This document shows positions 1 to 12,798 of a stretch of DNA of 64,000 bases, one piece after another. The first letter of the stretch is position 1. Each line of letters begins with the position of its first letter. The notes under the pieces were generated by a model. The model was given only the letters and a program-made list of their open reading frames with translations, did no database searches and was not told where the DNA came from. The translations under genes were made by a program, and so were the position numbers. The stretch comes from Echinometra lucunter (Eukaryota > Echinodermata > Echinoidea > Camarodonta > Echinometridae): positions 8,331,523-8,395,522 of the forward strand of contig CM057165.1 in NCBI GenBank assembly GCA_029962745.1. Direction: 5' to 3'.

Positions 1-470
1 CGCGGATTACTCTGAAAAAAGAGGACTATTTTAGGCCATACGAGGACTCCACCTACATTCTTGATGGATGTAGGAAGGAAATGAACAGTCCTAGAGTGTT
101 CATCATAATAAAATCTTTGCAACCTTCATGACTGAATAATGAAGAATTAAATTGAATGAAACCTTAACCATATTAACGTATGCGGAATCCGTGACTCTGA
201 TGCATGTAAGCATGTGGACGCGTAAGACCATGCTTACCGAAACGTCGAGAGTGGATAGGTCCTGTTCAGGACCACACTCATCTTCAATTACGAAGGAATA
301 CTTGGTGTACCTTGAAGCCTTCTACTTCCATACGTTCTACCACCATCGAAACCTTCAGGAGGATATTTGGCCTAGCACTCGTCACCATCTTGCTGAAAAG
401 CAGTCTTATCCACTGAACCTGTTGACTATAGAATTCTCCTGTCCCCATAGGATCAGTACAGAGACAACCC

Positions 471-609
471 GGGGAGCGTTTCATGAAGAGTTTTGTCGGT
501 GATTTTCACTGACTAATTTGCTTTCAGCCAATCAGATGCGTGGATTTTCAGTAGCTTATAACATTTGTCGGTGATTTTCACCGACAAATCACTTCATGAA
601 ACGCTCCCC
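471..609. mobile_element. Fold-back MITE, 139 bp
   Basis: The ends are an exact 18-bp inverted repeat, GGGGAGCGTTTCATGAAG (471-488) and its complement (592-609). Inside, TTGTCGGTGATTTTCAC appears at 493-509 and again at 565-581. The unpaired centre (about 517-563) contains CAGCCAATCAGATGCGTGGA and then CAGTAGCTTATAAC, the same core found in the elements at 12646, 47581 and 61093. No coding capacity is present, so this is a non-autonomous element. The host transposase is unknown. Confidence 0.75.
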
Positions 610-2971
610 TGGTTCCAATAGGCAATGTGTTAATTTTCAGATGCGATGGCAGACTGTAGTATTATTATATCACATAGATATTAAAGGAATCTGGTAACTT
701 TTTGGAGGCTTGATCATTGTTGAATTTTGTTGTCAGTGCTGTATCAAGATATTCAGAAGAATACATAAACAGCCAGGAATATAAAGGTTTTGAAGTATAA
801 AATGTTATCAAGATTTCTATCAAGATTATATCTGTCACTGAACTCCGCCATTTGAAAAACCAACCTGGGCATGCATTTGTCTAACGTTACATTTTATGGG
901 GTAAAAAAGGTTTGGCAATTCCGGTCATTTGCATAATTTCAGTTTTTATGAAGCACATGATAATGCTTTCGAAGTGCATCTTCAGGTAGGGCCATGCAGC
1001 TCAGATTTTAAAAAGAAAATAAGAAAAAAAAAGTGGCTATAACTTGATGCTAGGTAGCCTTCACCTACGATTTCATTCTAAACAAGACGGACAGATGGTT
1101 CGAAAAGCATAGGAACACAACAGCGTAATCACGGATCAAGACTGTTTGTTGAGATGTGTCTCCAAATCAGGCAGATCTTGCTATCTCCTTGAACTGTTGT
1201 TTGTGAGACAGTACTTTAGATAAAGGCATACTGTGTCCTTATCATTATATGTGTGTGTGAAGGAGACAGGAAGGGCTGTTGCCAATGCTAGCAAGTTTTA
1301 TCCGTATGTATACATGGTGACATGCAAAGAACCGCCAGTCAGGCAATGATCTACCGATCTTCTTGGTATATGGGCAAGTCTAGAGTATGTCCCATACTTT
1401 ACAAAGTATTGTGGAATCGCATGATGGAATTGGGAAATCGAATTGACTAGAAAATTATCATTTCACGTGATATTTTGATGGATCCACGCTCTAATAAGTC
1501 AGCTTGATACAATAATTGGATACTAGTATACTAAAAATCTTTGTTGTCATGGTTGTGGTCGGTCTTGTATCTGGCAGAATAGCTTGAACGTGTCATGATT
1601 TAACCCAAAAGAACCTTTGTGGAGCCTCAATGCAGCCGAAACACTCATGAATTAAGATTTTCTTTGTAATAAGGGGAATACGGTTTAATTCAGGGTAGTG
1701 TGGATTGAATACGTGATTCAGAAGCATGTACCGCTCTTTAAGTGCAATTTGAATTGTATCTTTTTTATCATTATGTATTCATCTATTTTTGTTCTGTTTT
1801 TCTTTTATGTTTTTTTTTCAGCGTTTCACTATCATAGTGATCAAGCTAGCATAGTTCGTTTTGATTACAGTGCCATAATCGATGTACCAAATCTTGTATT
1901 GGTAATTTTATTGTTACTTCATGCATGGAAATAACTCACCAGTTAGAAAACTAAGACAACCATTTTTTCAATTCAGTTACTTATTGCCATTTTAAACGTG
2001 GCGACTAAGAACTAAACATTTTAATCAACATGACAAACGGTATAATGATGGCATCACAATAGATTCGAACTCATACAGAAAACGGGTGACCGAGGAAGGT
2101 GTGATGATTGTGATCGTGATCGTTAACTCCTCAGAGTCTAATGACACTCTTGGGTCAGGGAGTAAGAATTCAGCGGTCAGCTATATAAGTTTGCATCGTC
2201 AAGGGAGCAGCAATATTTTGTCAATATGGGTGCAGATTTTAACCTATATTTTTTTGGTTTGTGTAAGCTATTGCTGCCATTTTTCTTCCATCAATAGAAG
2301 AGAGTGGGTTGTTGACGTTTTGGTTTAACCTGTTTAATACTGCGAAGCATCTCACACGAATTAAAAGATAAGCTTTAATGCAAACAAATCTATCCTTAAA
2401 AGTATAAGGTCTGTGGTAAAAAAAAAAAAAAGAACCTTAAAGCTTCTCCACACTCACATTGTCATAAGCCTACTGCTTCTGAGAGAATAATGTTTCATCT
2501 ACTAGCTTAGCAAGTGCAGTACTGCTATATCTACATCGTTTCCACCTTGCATGGGCTTGCAGAAGAACAGCCAAGGCCACTGGCTGGAGTAGATATTTCT
2601 ATATTTGAATGAAATGAATGAAATGAAACGAAAATGATGTAAACAGAAATGTTGTGTTCCTAATCAATTTATCTGTACGTTTTATTATATAAATGATAAT
2701 TGGTTGATGTTTCTTAATCTCCCCATGTGCATATCGGAATGAGGTTGTTCAGGAAAGCCACTCCCACAGTTCACTGGTATTTACGCCGAAATTTGCAGAG
2801 GTGTTGTGATGATACAGGCATGATAGGAAGTCATGGGACTGTGAATCTTGAGATTTGAGTCCCTGTGTGTCAAGGCGCTAACAGACCAGTGTCCTTTGAT
2901 AAGACTCATCTGCCTTAGCCGCTCTCCACCAGGGGTACTGAATTGTCGAAAATTAGTAAAGCAGTAGTACA

Positions 2972-3292
2972 GTGCGGTTTTCACGGGGCACGCGATCGAT
3001 TTGCGAAGGATGCGAATGTCGAAAAAAACATGGCGAAGTCCAACATTCGCATTTTATGCTCCAAAAGTTCGCCGAACATGCGCGGGGGTTCGGAAGCTTC
3101 GCCAGTTGTTCGTTTTTAGTTCGGCAAAATTTCAAAAAAGGTTGACATTATTGCGAACGGTTCCCGCATCACTCGAACAATAACTGACAACGCTTCCGAA
3201 CCTCCACCCAAGTTTGGCGAATTTTAGAAGCATACAATTTTTTCGACATTCGCATCCTTCGCAAAACGTTCGCGTTCCCCTGAAAACCGCAC
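2972..3292. mobile_element. Inverted-repeat element, about 321 bp
   Basis: The outer ends pair as GTGCGGTTTTCACGGGG against a complement with one or two mismatches, and the next block TTGCGAAGGATGCGAATGTC pairs perfectly with the other end (ends near 3243-3265). The whole unit is CpG- and TTCG-rich, unlike its flanks. Open frames on both strands read the same residues (RRMRMSKK), a shadow of the palindrome rather than a gene. A short TAC or TTA target duplication is possible. It looks like a non-autonomous DNA transposon. Confidence 0.7.
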
Positions 3293-3359
3293 TTACATGT
3301 ACTTTGAACACACCTAAACACATTCCTTGGGGTGAACCTGCGAAATGTAGCTTTCATTT

Positions 3360-3632
3360 TGATGATAACAATGATGATGAAGATGATGACGACGACAACG
3401 ACGACGAATATGATGATGATGATGATGATGATAATGATAATGATGATGATGATAATAATAATGGTGGTGGTGGTGGTGGTGGTGGTGGTGGTGTTGTGGG
3501 GATGACGATGATGACGATGATTGTGGTGGCGGCGGTGATCATCATCATCATCAGCATCATCATCATCATCATTATCATCATTATCATCATCATCATCATC
3601 ATCATTATCATCATCATCATCATCATCATCAT
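3360..3632. repeat. Compound trinucleotide repeat GAT - GGT - ATC
   Basis: The left third is (GAT)n-type, the centre (3462-3493) is (GGT)n, and the right third is (ATC)n. The left and right parts are reverse complements in composition, so the tract can form a long imperfect hairpin. All long open frames across it (poly-Asp, poly-Ile, poly-Met) are artefacts. Confidence 0.9.
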
Positions 3633-5330
3633 TCTTTCTATATTTTATATTACATCGACCCAAATGACAATATAAAGAGAGAGACATACTTCCCCGTCTA
3701 TTTCTGTTTTCTTCATAAGAAAAACTGAGAGCCATTATTAGAATTGTTTATTCACTAATTCAAAATGAATCTAACTTGGATGCAAATGGAAGATAATCAA
3801 AATGCCCACGTTCACAGCTAGATAAACAAAATAAGATTGCCACAATATTGGCAATTACTTTTATGGCACCATGCCGCCAAAGTCTTAACATGCAGGTCAG
3901 TGAAGAATTTATTATCGTTTTATTGATATTTCAGATAGCTTCTACTGTAGAGGCAGGCGTTTTTAAACCTGATTTATTTCGAGATTTTCCTCATACACTG
4001 GGATAAATCCTAAGAGGATTGAAATAGAATGCCATCATGGCCATTAGTTTTGTAAAATCATACGGTATCTGTCTCAGCAATTCTTTTTTTTTTTCTTTTT
4101 TTTTTAGTATTTTCCATTCGTTTCTGCTGTAAGCATAACACGATTTGTTCTTTTAAATTTGGAAGGCAGTAGCAGAAATTTACATCATGTGCGATTTTTC
4201 TGAAATGTCTTAATCGACCTTCCACGTCACTTTCTGCGAAGTTTGTCCGAAGATTTTATCATACGAATCTAATGGAGTTTCATACTAGATGCTACAACGT
4301 AGAGAACAAAATGGGAGCGTAATCATGTTTATAGTGTATCAAAAGAGCTAAATGTCAGGTACGGAATGATGTTGCAGGTTTGGTAAAGAGAAGGGAAAAT
4401 AATGGACTTCCCATGGACACTTTTGGGAAACTTCCAAATCAAAGTAAATTTTTGAAATCTTCCCTGGAAATGGAAGAGAGTACTTATACAAACAAAGAAA
4501 ATAATAAGGACCTGACTTTCCTATACATTATATGCCAGTACTTTAAATTTGAAGAGAAAAGGGAAGCTCTACAGTCTTTTGAAGATGGCGAGTATCAATC
4601 AACATCAATCCGATTGGGGATAGCCATTACAGAGAATGTTTTCTTTTTAACGTTTTTTTTTTTCTTTCACTTCTTCTATACCTTGATAACACGGATGTGT
4701 AAGGTCAATGACTTTCTCATTTCGTAGTACGAAAATGGTTAATGAATATCACTAATTTGGAGGAATCGATTAGGTCTAACTGGGAATCTTGACCGTCCAA
4801 CACTCAAATCTACAGGGAAGGACTTTAAATGATAACACGCTCTTAATCTTGAGGCAACCCAATAAACAATCTATTCCAAATGATCGTAAAAGACATCTAT
4901 CTGTTTTACGTTAGAGTCCGTTCCTTGATTTTAATCTGTCGTTTGCGATTTATCATCTTCTCATTTTAGCACGAGTAAACCCTCTCTTTAATTTCAGTTC
5001 ATCGCAAACTGTTACAATGACCCCAGTTGTAAACTTTGCTGTAAATTCATTAGAATCATTTTGATTCTTTCATCATGAAAAAAAAAAAATTATCTTCCGT
5101 TTGCCTATCGATATATTTTTTGCATTTGACGAGGAAAGACTGAAATAAATCAAGAGATAATGACAAATTTATCCCTTTCCAAACGGCATAGGCTGATAGA
5201 TGTCGCTGACCGCTGAGAGGAGAGAAAACACAGTCTCCTCTCCTCATCGCTGTGGAGTATTGACACTGATATTGAAAATGTTTTGGATTCGTTCTACCAT
5301 GGTCGGCGAAGTTAATCGTTTTATGAACTG

Positions 5331-5410
5331 GATCGAACCGAATCGAACCGAATCGAACCGAATTCTCCCATAGCTGTCGCCCCCCCCCCCCCCTCCTTCC
5401 CTCCCCTCCC
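5331..5410. repeat. Short AATCGAACCG tandem repeat followed by poly-C
   Basis: About three copies of AATCGAACCG (5331-5362) precede a run of C residues and CCT repeats. No gene is associated. Confidence 0.7.
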
Positions 5411-7087
5411 ACCTCCCAACCATTGTCGTTATTACCTCATTCATCCTTAGTCAATTACATAGGTCGAAATAATTAAGAGATTATCGTCTGGGTCTTTGTC
5501 ATACAATGTTTTTTTTTCCATCTTCAGGAGGTCCTGCCGGATAAATCTCTTGCGGGGGGGGGGGGGAGACTATAAGGGCGGTTGTCGGGGTATGATGATG
5601 ACTTGGAGCGGTTGTCCAGTGGTGGTGAGTTATAAGAAAAGATTTTTCCTGGGGGAGTTTGGCAGGTAGTTGTTTCTAAGTAGTTCTGCAAGGGTATTAC
5701 ATGGGAGTAGTGCCTAGGGAACGTTTCAAGGGTAGATGTTTAACGATAGTTGTTCCCCCTTCTTTCTTTCTTTTTTTTTTGGGGGGGGGGGGTAGTTGTT
5801 GATGGGTTTTTTTTTCGTTCTGTTCTGATTTGCATTGTTTTCAGCATTGGTTTCATTTTTTTATGTAAAGATTCGAATCCACGAGTATAAATAAAAGTAA
5901 TAGCCTTAAAAGTGACTAAATAACTGTATTCCGTGCCGTGGGGATAGTGGCTATTTTTATCCTAATAGATGACTGATAGTATCTAGAAATAGTTTTTCCT
6001 AGAATCCACTATCCATGCTATATCCCTCTCATCACGTCATTACGTTTCCATCTTGTTGTAAGATGTCGACGATGACCACTGCTGCTAGACCCTTTGCAGG
6101 CATTAACCCCAGTCAGTCGAAATACGTCTTAGAGTCTGAAATGATTTTAGACTTTCATTTGCTCTGTATTAAAGCGGCCTCTAACAGACACAAGCAGATG
6201 CTGGCAAATTTAGGCTCTTCTCAAGGATATATGGAATTGCTTTTAAGAGTTTGGAATTATGGTCTGTTTCTGTAGACTAACTCCCAGACACCCCCTATCT
6301 CCATAAGATGTTGAACTACTCCATCTGTCACTCAACCCTGATTATGGAATTCGAGAATGGATGATGGGAAAACCGCACACGTATGGAATTCTTGGTAGAG
6401 TTTGTGTAATGATGTTTGGTACTGGAAGTCATAGCAACACAATCGAGACCCACATAATTATGCTTGCTCGTTCTGTCACGGAGTTATCATCACGCTGTCT
6501 CCGTCCAAGACTATTCTTAAGATGGTCATCTTAAAGGTTGTAGATTTGCACGACATTGTTTCAGAATATTAAGAGAAATAAGCCAATTTCACTTTTAAAT
6601 GACAGATATCTATGTAAAACTATCATGTTATCAAATTTACAACAATATTCAGGATATTCCCAAAAAATAAGTGAAAAATAAATGGTTTTACTCTTAGAGT
6701 GTCAGGAAGACGCCTTTACAAAACAAAGAAAATAAAAGAAAATTTGTGTTGAATATTTCCTTTTCAATCCTAAACGGGAATGTACGGGGATCTAAAACTT
6801 TACGAATGTTTTTCTGTGGCTTAAATAAAGTCAAACTTTTGTGCAGGTTTGTTGCCACTTGCAAGTGTGGGCACTACCTTTAAGACAGGTTTTTGGTATA
6901 ATGCATTTCTTTCGTAGGGCCAGTGGCTTCAAAGATTTTTTAAAAGCTGCTCTGATTACCGTTCTTAATTATTATTGTATTGCTACTTCTGCTCTCACTT
7001 ATTTTCATAATATTGTTGGGTGCAGTTGAGTATATTTCCACAGAAATTGCGTAATATAAATATAAAATTGTTATTACAATTGTTATA

Positions 7088-7236
7088 ATTTTCAGTATCA
7101 TTTATTATCAGCATTATCATCATTATCATTGTTATCATCATCATCGTTGTTTTTTTAAATTTCTTATTTTATTATGATTATGATTATTATTATTAATATT
7201 ATGATTATCATTATCACCATAAATATTACTATTGTC

Positions 7237-7268
<32 letters not shown>

Positions 7269-7345
7269 CATCATCATCTTCATTATCATCCAATATTATA
7301 ATTTATCATTATCATAGTAGCAGCAGTAGCAGAAGTAGCAGCAGC
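7088..7345. repeat. ATT/ATC trinucleotide repeat tract
   Basis: Interrupted ATTATC, ATT and ATC repeats run across the tract and end in a short AGC-rich patch. It is simple sequence with no coding meaning. Confidence 0.85.
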
Positions 7346-8667
7346 AGCTTTAAAATCCACATTACCATTGATGTGCACTGACGCAGAACCCTAATACTTC
7401 CTCTCTGCTAACGTTTAATATTTAGACGATAATTGCTCTCTAACAAAAGCAATTTTCATTTCCTGTGACAGCCCTTGTTTTATGGGTCGCCTTGGGTGAA
7501 GTCAACCATAATGGCCATATAGCAGGCAAGGTGTTATGATTATAGTAATTAGAGAGTTAAGTAAACTATATTGATTAACCATTTGCTTTTGGGCACACGT
7601 AAGGTAGTTTAGAGCGAATATTAAAGCGGTGATGATAAATTTTATCCCAAGTTTATTGCATCGCCATACACGTATAAACCTTTTTGTCAGTTTATTCATG
7701 TTCATTATGACTTTGCACGCCTTATGATTATGGAGATAACCGTATCAAAGTTGGTCATTTGATTTTCTGCTGCTCATAATTAACATCACTAGAAATTTCT
7801 AGTCAACCAGGAACAAGTCTAGACGAAATCATTAATTCATGAATAATACTGAATGGGAAGATATAACATAAGTTTTGGGGTGTTCCTCTTCTTGTTGCTG
7901 CTGCCGCTGCTGTAGTTTTTGTAATGCTGAGGGGGTTTTCTTTGTTTTTGTTTTTATTTTCTTACATCATAGAAATCATTAAGGGATAATTTAGTTTGAA
8001 CTAATAGTGACCCTTTATACTGACTATCGGAGTATAAATACTGAATATATTCCTTCGTATACTTATTTCTATTAGAAGTGTATTTCGATAGGATATTTCG
8101 TTCCCTAAAAAAAAAAGAAAGAAGAAGACACGTTCCTAAAAATCTATGAAGTTTAAATTCACAATCCTATATTTTATGTGGAGAGTGATGATAAACATCA
8201 CGAAGAGTGATATTAACCTGACTTTTCCCCCACTGAATCCTTGGATTTGTAATATATTACGTAGTTCATTCGTAAGGTAGTTTCATTATTGCGAGAATAT
8301 GACCTGCAGTGCATTAGCGACGTTTCAAGTAATGCGTGTCATTTCTTTGCATGGACAGGGGTTTCGGCAGCAAGATGGCGCTGTGAAGTTATGACGTCTC
8401 TGCTAGAGTGATTTTTTTCATGCGATTCTGCTTAATGGTTGCAGAGCATTTATACAGAGGTCGCAAATATCCCAAATTATGAATTTTGAAAAGTGGATGG
8501 AGCTAAGATATCCCCGTCTTACATAAATATGAACAGATTTCCCCGTCTTTCTTAGTTTTGGAATCCCTCAAACCTTCACAAAAATCAAAAGCAGTTTAAA
8601 AAAATAAATAATTTGACCATGTTGAGCGCTAAATGGGCTATGATTTACCTCACTAGGTTGGTGGCGC

Positions 8668-8895
8668 CCCCCCCCCCCCCCCCCCGTCTGCACATGCCCA
8701 ACTTTCTCATCCAACCCCCTTTCACAATAATTTCCTTTCGTGCCCCTTTTATACTTTGCATAATGGATAGGGAGACACCTATCTTACCAGTTGACTGTTA
8801 ATCTAGTACCCTTACCTCCCCCTTGCCCCCCTGCCCCCCTTCCTCTCCCTCTCTCTCTCTCTCTCTTTCCGCTTCTCCCACAATCCTTTTCTCTC

Positions 8896-8926
<31 letters not shown>

Positions 8927-8945
8927 CTTTCTCTCTCTTTCTCTC
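8668..8945. repeat. Poly-C run and CT/CTTT tract
   Basis: A long C run (about 8668-8685) is followed by C-rich DNA and then (CT)n and (CTTTCT)n from about 8845 to 8945. The open frames here are Ser/Leu or Arg/Glu low-complexity artefacts. Confidence 0.85.
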
Positions 8946-10654
8946 AGCTGTTTCATTAGAGTCGTATATCTTGCCAATAGATGCTTAGTCAAGCCTGACC
9001 CGTGTGAAGTAGATGATATCATTCTCAAGAGATATAGATCTTGTCGTAATATTAATGGGGCGGGTGTCAGCGCAACGTTCTTCTATACCTCTCATGGGTA
9101 ATTCGAGATGACATTGAAATAATTGTAGAAGTATTGTAGAAATAATGGCCATGTGTGTGTACTGCATTAGCCATCGAGTCACCCCTTCGCAGAGAAATTT
9201 GTTCTGTGTCTCTCCGTACTATTATTTCCTTCGTATACATATTTTATTCTTTTTCGCCTAATATATCATCTCATGCGAGTGATTTTGTTTTGCTTACAAC
9301 ACGATAAAAACTATTGTCGAAAAATCAACTCAAGTGCAATTTCGAAAGCTTATTGTACTGCCCATACAACTCATGTTCGGATTACGTAATAAGCCCTTGT
9401 AAAGTCCTCACATTTCTAGAGGTGATAGACAGGGCTTGATTTTTTGAAAGTAGTTTTTTTATTGTGTTTGTAGAACAATGTATCTTCTTGGCTGCGTGAA
9501 ATATTAAAGGAGAAAATTAGTTTTTACAAAAGAGGCTTTCCGAAAGAAGAGGGTGAGTTAATAGAAAAAATGTGAATTCTTTATACTAAAGGAAATTGTT
9601 TGATTTAAACGTGCACTAAAGATATGCTTCAATAATCAATCTGGTTCATTGTGGAGCAGAGAAGATATATGATATGTTTATCACAGTATGTGATCATTAT
9701 TACCACGTGGGGGCGTCTCGCTTCGGAGCTTTTGCCTCGTCGCAGAAACGATTGTTTGTTTGTTCTCGAACTACTAGCAGGTGGATAAAAAATTGCTTTA
9801 CCAGCTTAGCTAGCATTTCAATTGCATTGTTTGCAAGTTCAGTGTAAACATCACATTCATCCTTTGTTTATGAAATGAAGTCAGTAAGCAAAAAGATTAA
9901 AAGCTTCTTCAAGAGTAGTGGATTAATGAATTTGCCCACTTCCTGCAGATTTTATCAATCCATTTCATACATTTCCACAATAGGGTTAATTAATAACTTT
10001 TAATGAAAGGCTGTTTCATGTGCATGTAAGCCAAATATTTTGTATGTGTATGGAAGTCAAAGCATTAAAAGAAATAGTTTGGACGATGTGACGGAGATGG
10101 ATAATCATGAGAATCTCTTCATGGAGTGAAATAAAGACAGGGGCCGGAGTTTGGAGGCAATCCGATACAATATATGAACGGATTCCTAGCGATGCGTCAT
10201 GTGTCCGCGGATAAACCCTTTATCATCATCGTCTGATCTTGACTTCACACGAATGTTCAATTCACGGATGGTCAATAATTGATACGTGAACCCTCTACGC
10301 CTACATGATGAGAGGTTGATTATGTTCCATGGCTTCAATGAGTAAGGTGAACGTCATGTAGGCCTACTGGATAGTTTGAGGTTGGTTAGGAGACAAGTCT
10401 ACATTTTATTTTTAAATTATACGTTTAATAATAATGATAATAATAATAATACACTGACAGATTCAAGAGGCAAAACAGCACATGCCATCATCCTCTTTTA
10501 AAACCTAGCTGGCATACCTAAAGTTTCGTAACTTTGAAATGTGCCACTTTCTAAAATCTTCTACAGAAATGACATCTGAAAACTGGGAAAACCATTTTCT
10601 TATTTATTTCCTCTCAAAATTCTTAGTCTTACAAAAAATATTTTAATGTTTGCA

Positions 10655-10735
10655 TTGTCCTCCCCTCCCTCCCTCCTCCCTCCCCCCCTCCCCCTCCCTC
10701 CCCTCCCTCCCAGCCCCTCCCCCCTTTCTTTTTTT
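10655..10735. repeat. CCCT-rich tract, possible G-quadruplex on the minus strand
   Basis: Repeated CCCT, CCCTC and CCCCTCC units give at least four closely spaced G runs on the complementary strand. No gene is linked to it. Confidence 0.75.
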
Positions 10736-11873
10736 AAATAAATGGAACGAGTTGCAATAGTCATGTACAACATCTGGCACACAATAATATGAAATCGTAG
10801 CAAGGGAGAAGGGAGAGTGAAAATGTACCTGGAAATATGTGATATCCGGATTATGTGTGTGTGTATGTATATGTATATTTTCAGTCGATTCCACCATTGA
10901 TTAGACAAACCAGGTGGCCCCTGTGTTATGCCTATGGGACTCTGAGAATTCAGTAGTCAACGGTTAAGCTTTCCTCTCTGCATGTTGTGTACCATGAAGA
11001 TCCATCGCATGCTGTACTACTAATATTCAAAAATGCACATCTGTCATTTAATCTAATAATTTACGCTCTACTCAGCTACTCGTTCCAGCTGTATATCAAA
11101 AATACTTTGATAAAGGGGAGAGGAAGGAGTATAAAGCTTTCGTAAATAAACGCTAACATAATTTTATGAAGAAATAGAAAGTATATTTTTGTATTTTGAC
11201 AACAACTTTTAGAGTTGAACATTCTCAGCCAAGTAATAAATGAATCAGTAGATCAATATATTTTGATACCATATGCGCTTTGCTGCGATGGGAACTTACA
11301 CATGTGTGTATGAAGTACAGACAAAATAATTTGCCAGAGGCGCGTGCCCCCTGTAACCCCCCCCCCTTTTTTTTTTTCTCCTCGGATCCAATACTACCAT
11401 CTTTCCTATGTTACATGTCAGTGCTTCCTCTCCAGTGACGGCAGGTTTTCTCAGATCTCCAAACTCCCCAAGAGACCACCAGCTTTCCGGTCCAGCTCTT
11501 GCACCTCGAGACGAAGGTAGAAGGAATAATTAGACGGTAATTAAAGACCGACCAATCTTCCGTGTCGCTGCTTTTCCGGTGATCAAACATATATCTAATA
11601 TCTACCATAATATTTGCGTTTATTATATCTATACTTCTACCAGTCATATTCATGTCTGCTGTTCGTCATCACCGCCGCGGCGGTTACTGAACTAATTTTT
11701 TTCTTCTGGTTTTGGATTCCAGTTCGACGAATAAATGACATAAATGTGCATAATGTTCACCAGATCTAGTTTTGACTGGTTCATGAAATCTATTGACTGC
11801 CATATGTTCATTATGTTCATGACAATTAATGTTCATTGTCTAATGCGTATATTCAGTTTCAAAACACTGATTA

Positions 11874-12267
11874 AAGTTTGCAATGATTGATTTCGAACAT
11901 CTGACACGTTGTGATCGTTATTACAATTAAGAGAAGGAGCAGTTAGAGTATTTACCAATTGCTCCACAAATTTGGAATGATTGATTTCGAACATCTGACA
12001 CGTTGTGATCGAACGCTATTACAATTAAGTGGAGGTGCCGTGGTCGAGTGGTCTAAGGCGCTTGACTTGAGACGCGAAAGTTGGGGGTTCGATTCCCGGC
12101 ACGGCACTTATGCCCTCGAGCAAGGCATTTTATCTACATTGCTCTTTTATCGTACATCAAATAAATAAATGAAAATACTTATTGATACCAACGTGTGCAA
12201 GTGTTTAAAAAAAAAGAAAAAAAAATAAGAGTAGAAGCAGTTAGAGTATTTACCAATTGCTCCACAC
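11874..12267. repeat. 94-bp tandem duplication, second copy interrupted by a SINE
   Basis: Unit 1 (about 11874-11967) contains AATGATTGATTTCGAACATC and ends ACCAATTGCTCCACA. Unit 2 repeats the same sequence from about 11968 to 12029, is interrupted at TTACAATTAAG, and resumes at about 12230 with AGTAGAAGCAGTTAGAG through ACCAATTGCTCCACA (ending near 12267). The interruption is the SINE at 12030-12229. Confidence 0.85.
12030..12229 (+). mobile_element. tRNA-derived SINE (Leu/Ser-type head), about 200 bp
   Basis: The head carries an A-box-like TGGTCGAGTGGTCTAAGGCG and a B-box GGTTCGATTCC. Seven-base acceptor-stem halves still pair (TGCCGTG near 12036 and CACGGCA near 12100). A body follows (ATGCCCTCGAGCAAGGCATT, then TATCTACATTGC) that resembles the body of the SINE at 34207, with an A-rich tail. 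Comparison with the empty copy of the duplication defines both ends. The target duplication is short (AAG or TAAG). A functional tRNA gene is unlikely because the anticodon and variable arms do not fold properly. Confidence 0.8.
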
Positions 12268-12645
12268 CTGTACCTGATTTTTATCCCACGTTACTCATTA
12301 TCCAATATCATGAATATTGTCGTTCCTTTTTCTCACCGAAATGCGATTATGTTAAACATATTCCTGGAAAATATCAGAAAGAAAGACTTGATATCCTGTA
12401 AAACAGTGTAAAATGTTAATAATTATAATGACTTTCCTCTTAACATAGTGGAATAAAAATGAATATGGTTTTGGAATAAAGATTAATATGGTTTAGTTAA
12501 TGTTAGTTCCATAGTGTACTGCTTTCTGGTATCGGGTTTTGCTTTCGAATTATTTATTTGCTTTTTATGGAATTAATCTTGAGAATGCATTCATTGTTTT
12601 TGTGTTATTTCTCTCAACTTTATGAACAGGACACGGTATAGGACC

Positions 12646-12798
12646 AGGGCCCCATTTCATAAAACCTGCTATCAGTAACAACTGCCACGATTCTGTGACA
12701 AATTTGCTCTCAGCCAGTCAGATGCAAGGATTTCAGTAGCTTATAACAGTTATTGCAACTTGTTATTGATAACAGCAAGTTTCATGAACAGCGGGCCT
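12646..12798 (+). mobile_element. Fold-back MITE, 153 bp (family with TTTCATAAAA ends)
   Basis: Ends are AGGGCCCCATTTCATAAAA and an imperfect complement finishing GCGGGCCT. The arms include TGCTATCAGTAACAA and TTGTTATTGATAACAGCA. The centre has CTCAGCCAGTCAGATGCAAG and then CAGTAGCTTATAAC. Copies of the same family sit at 47581 (opposite orientation) and 61093. Confidence 0.8.

Noticed and set aside
12036..12106. Possible functional tRNA-Leu or tRNA-Ser gene
   Set aside because: The acceptor stem and both promoter boxes are present, but the anticodon and variable arms do not fold and the T stem has mismatches. A SINE body and A-rich tail follow.
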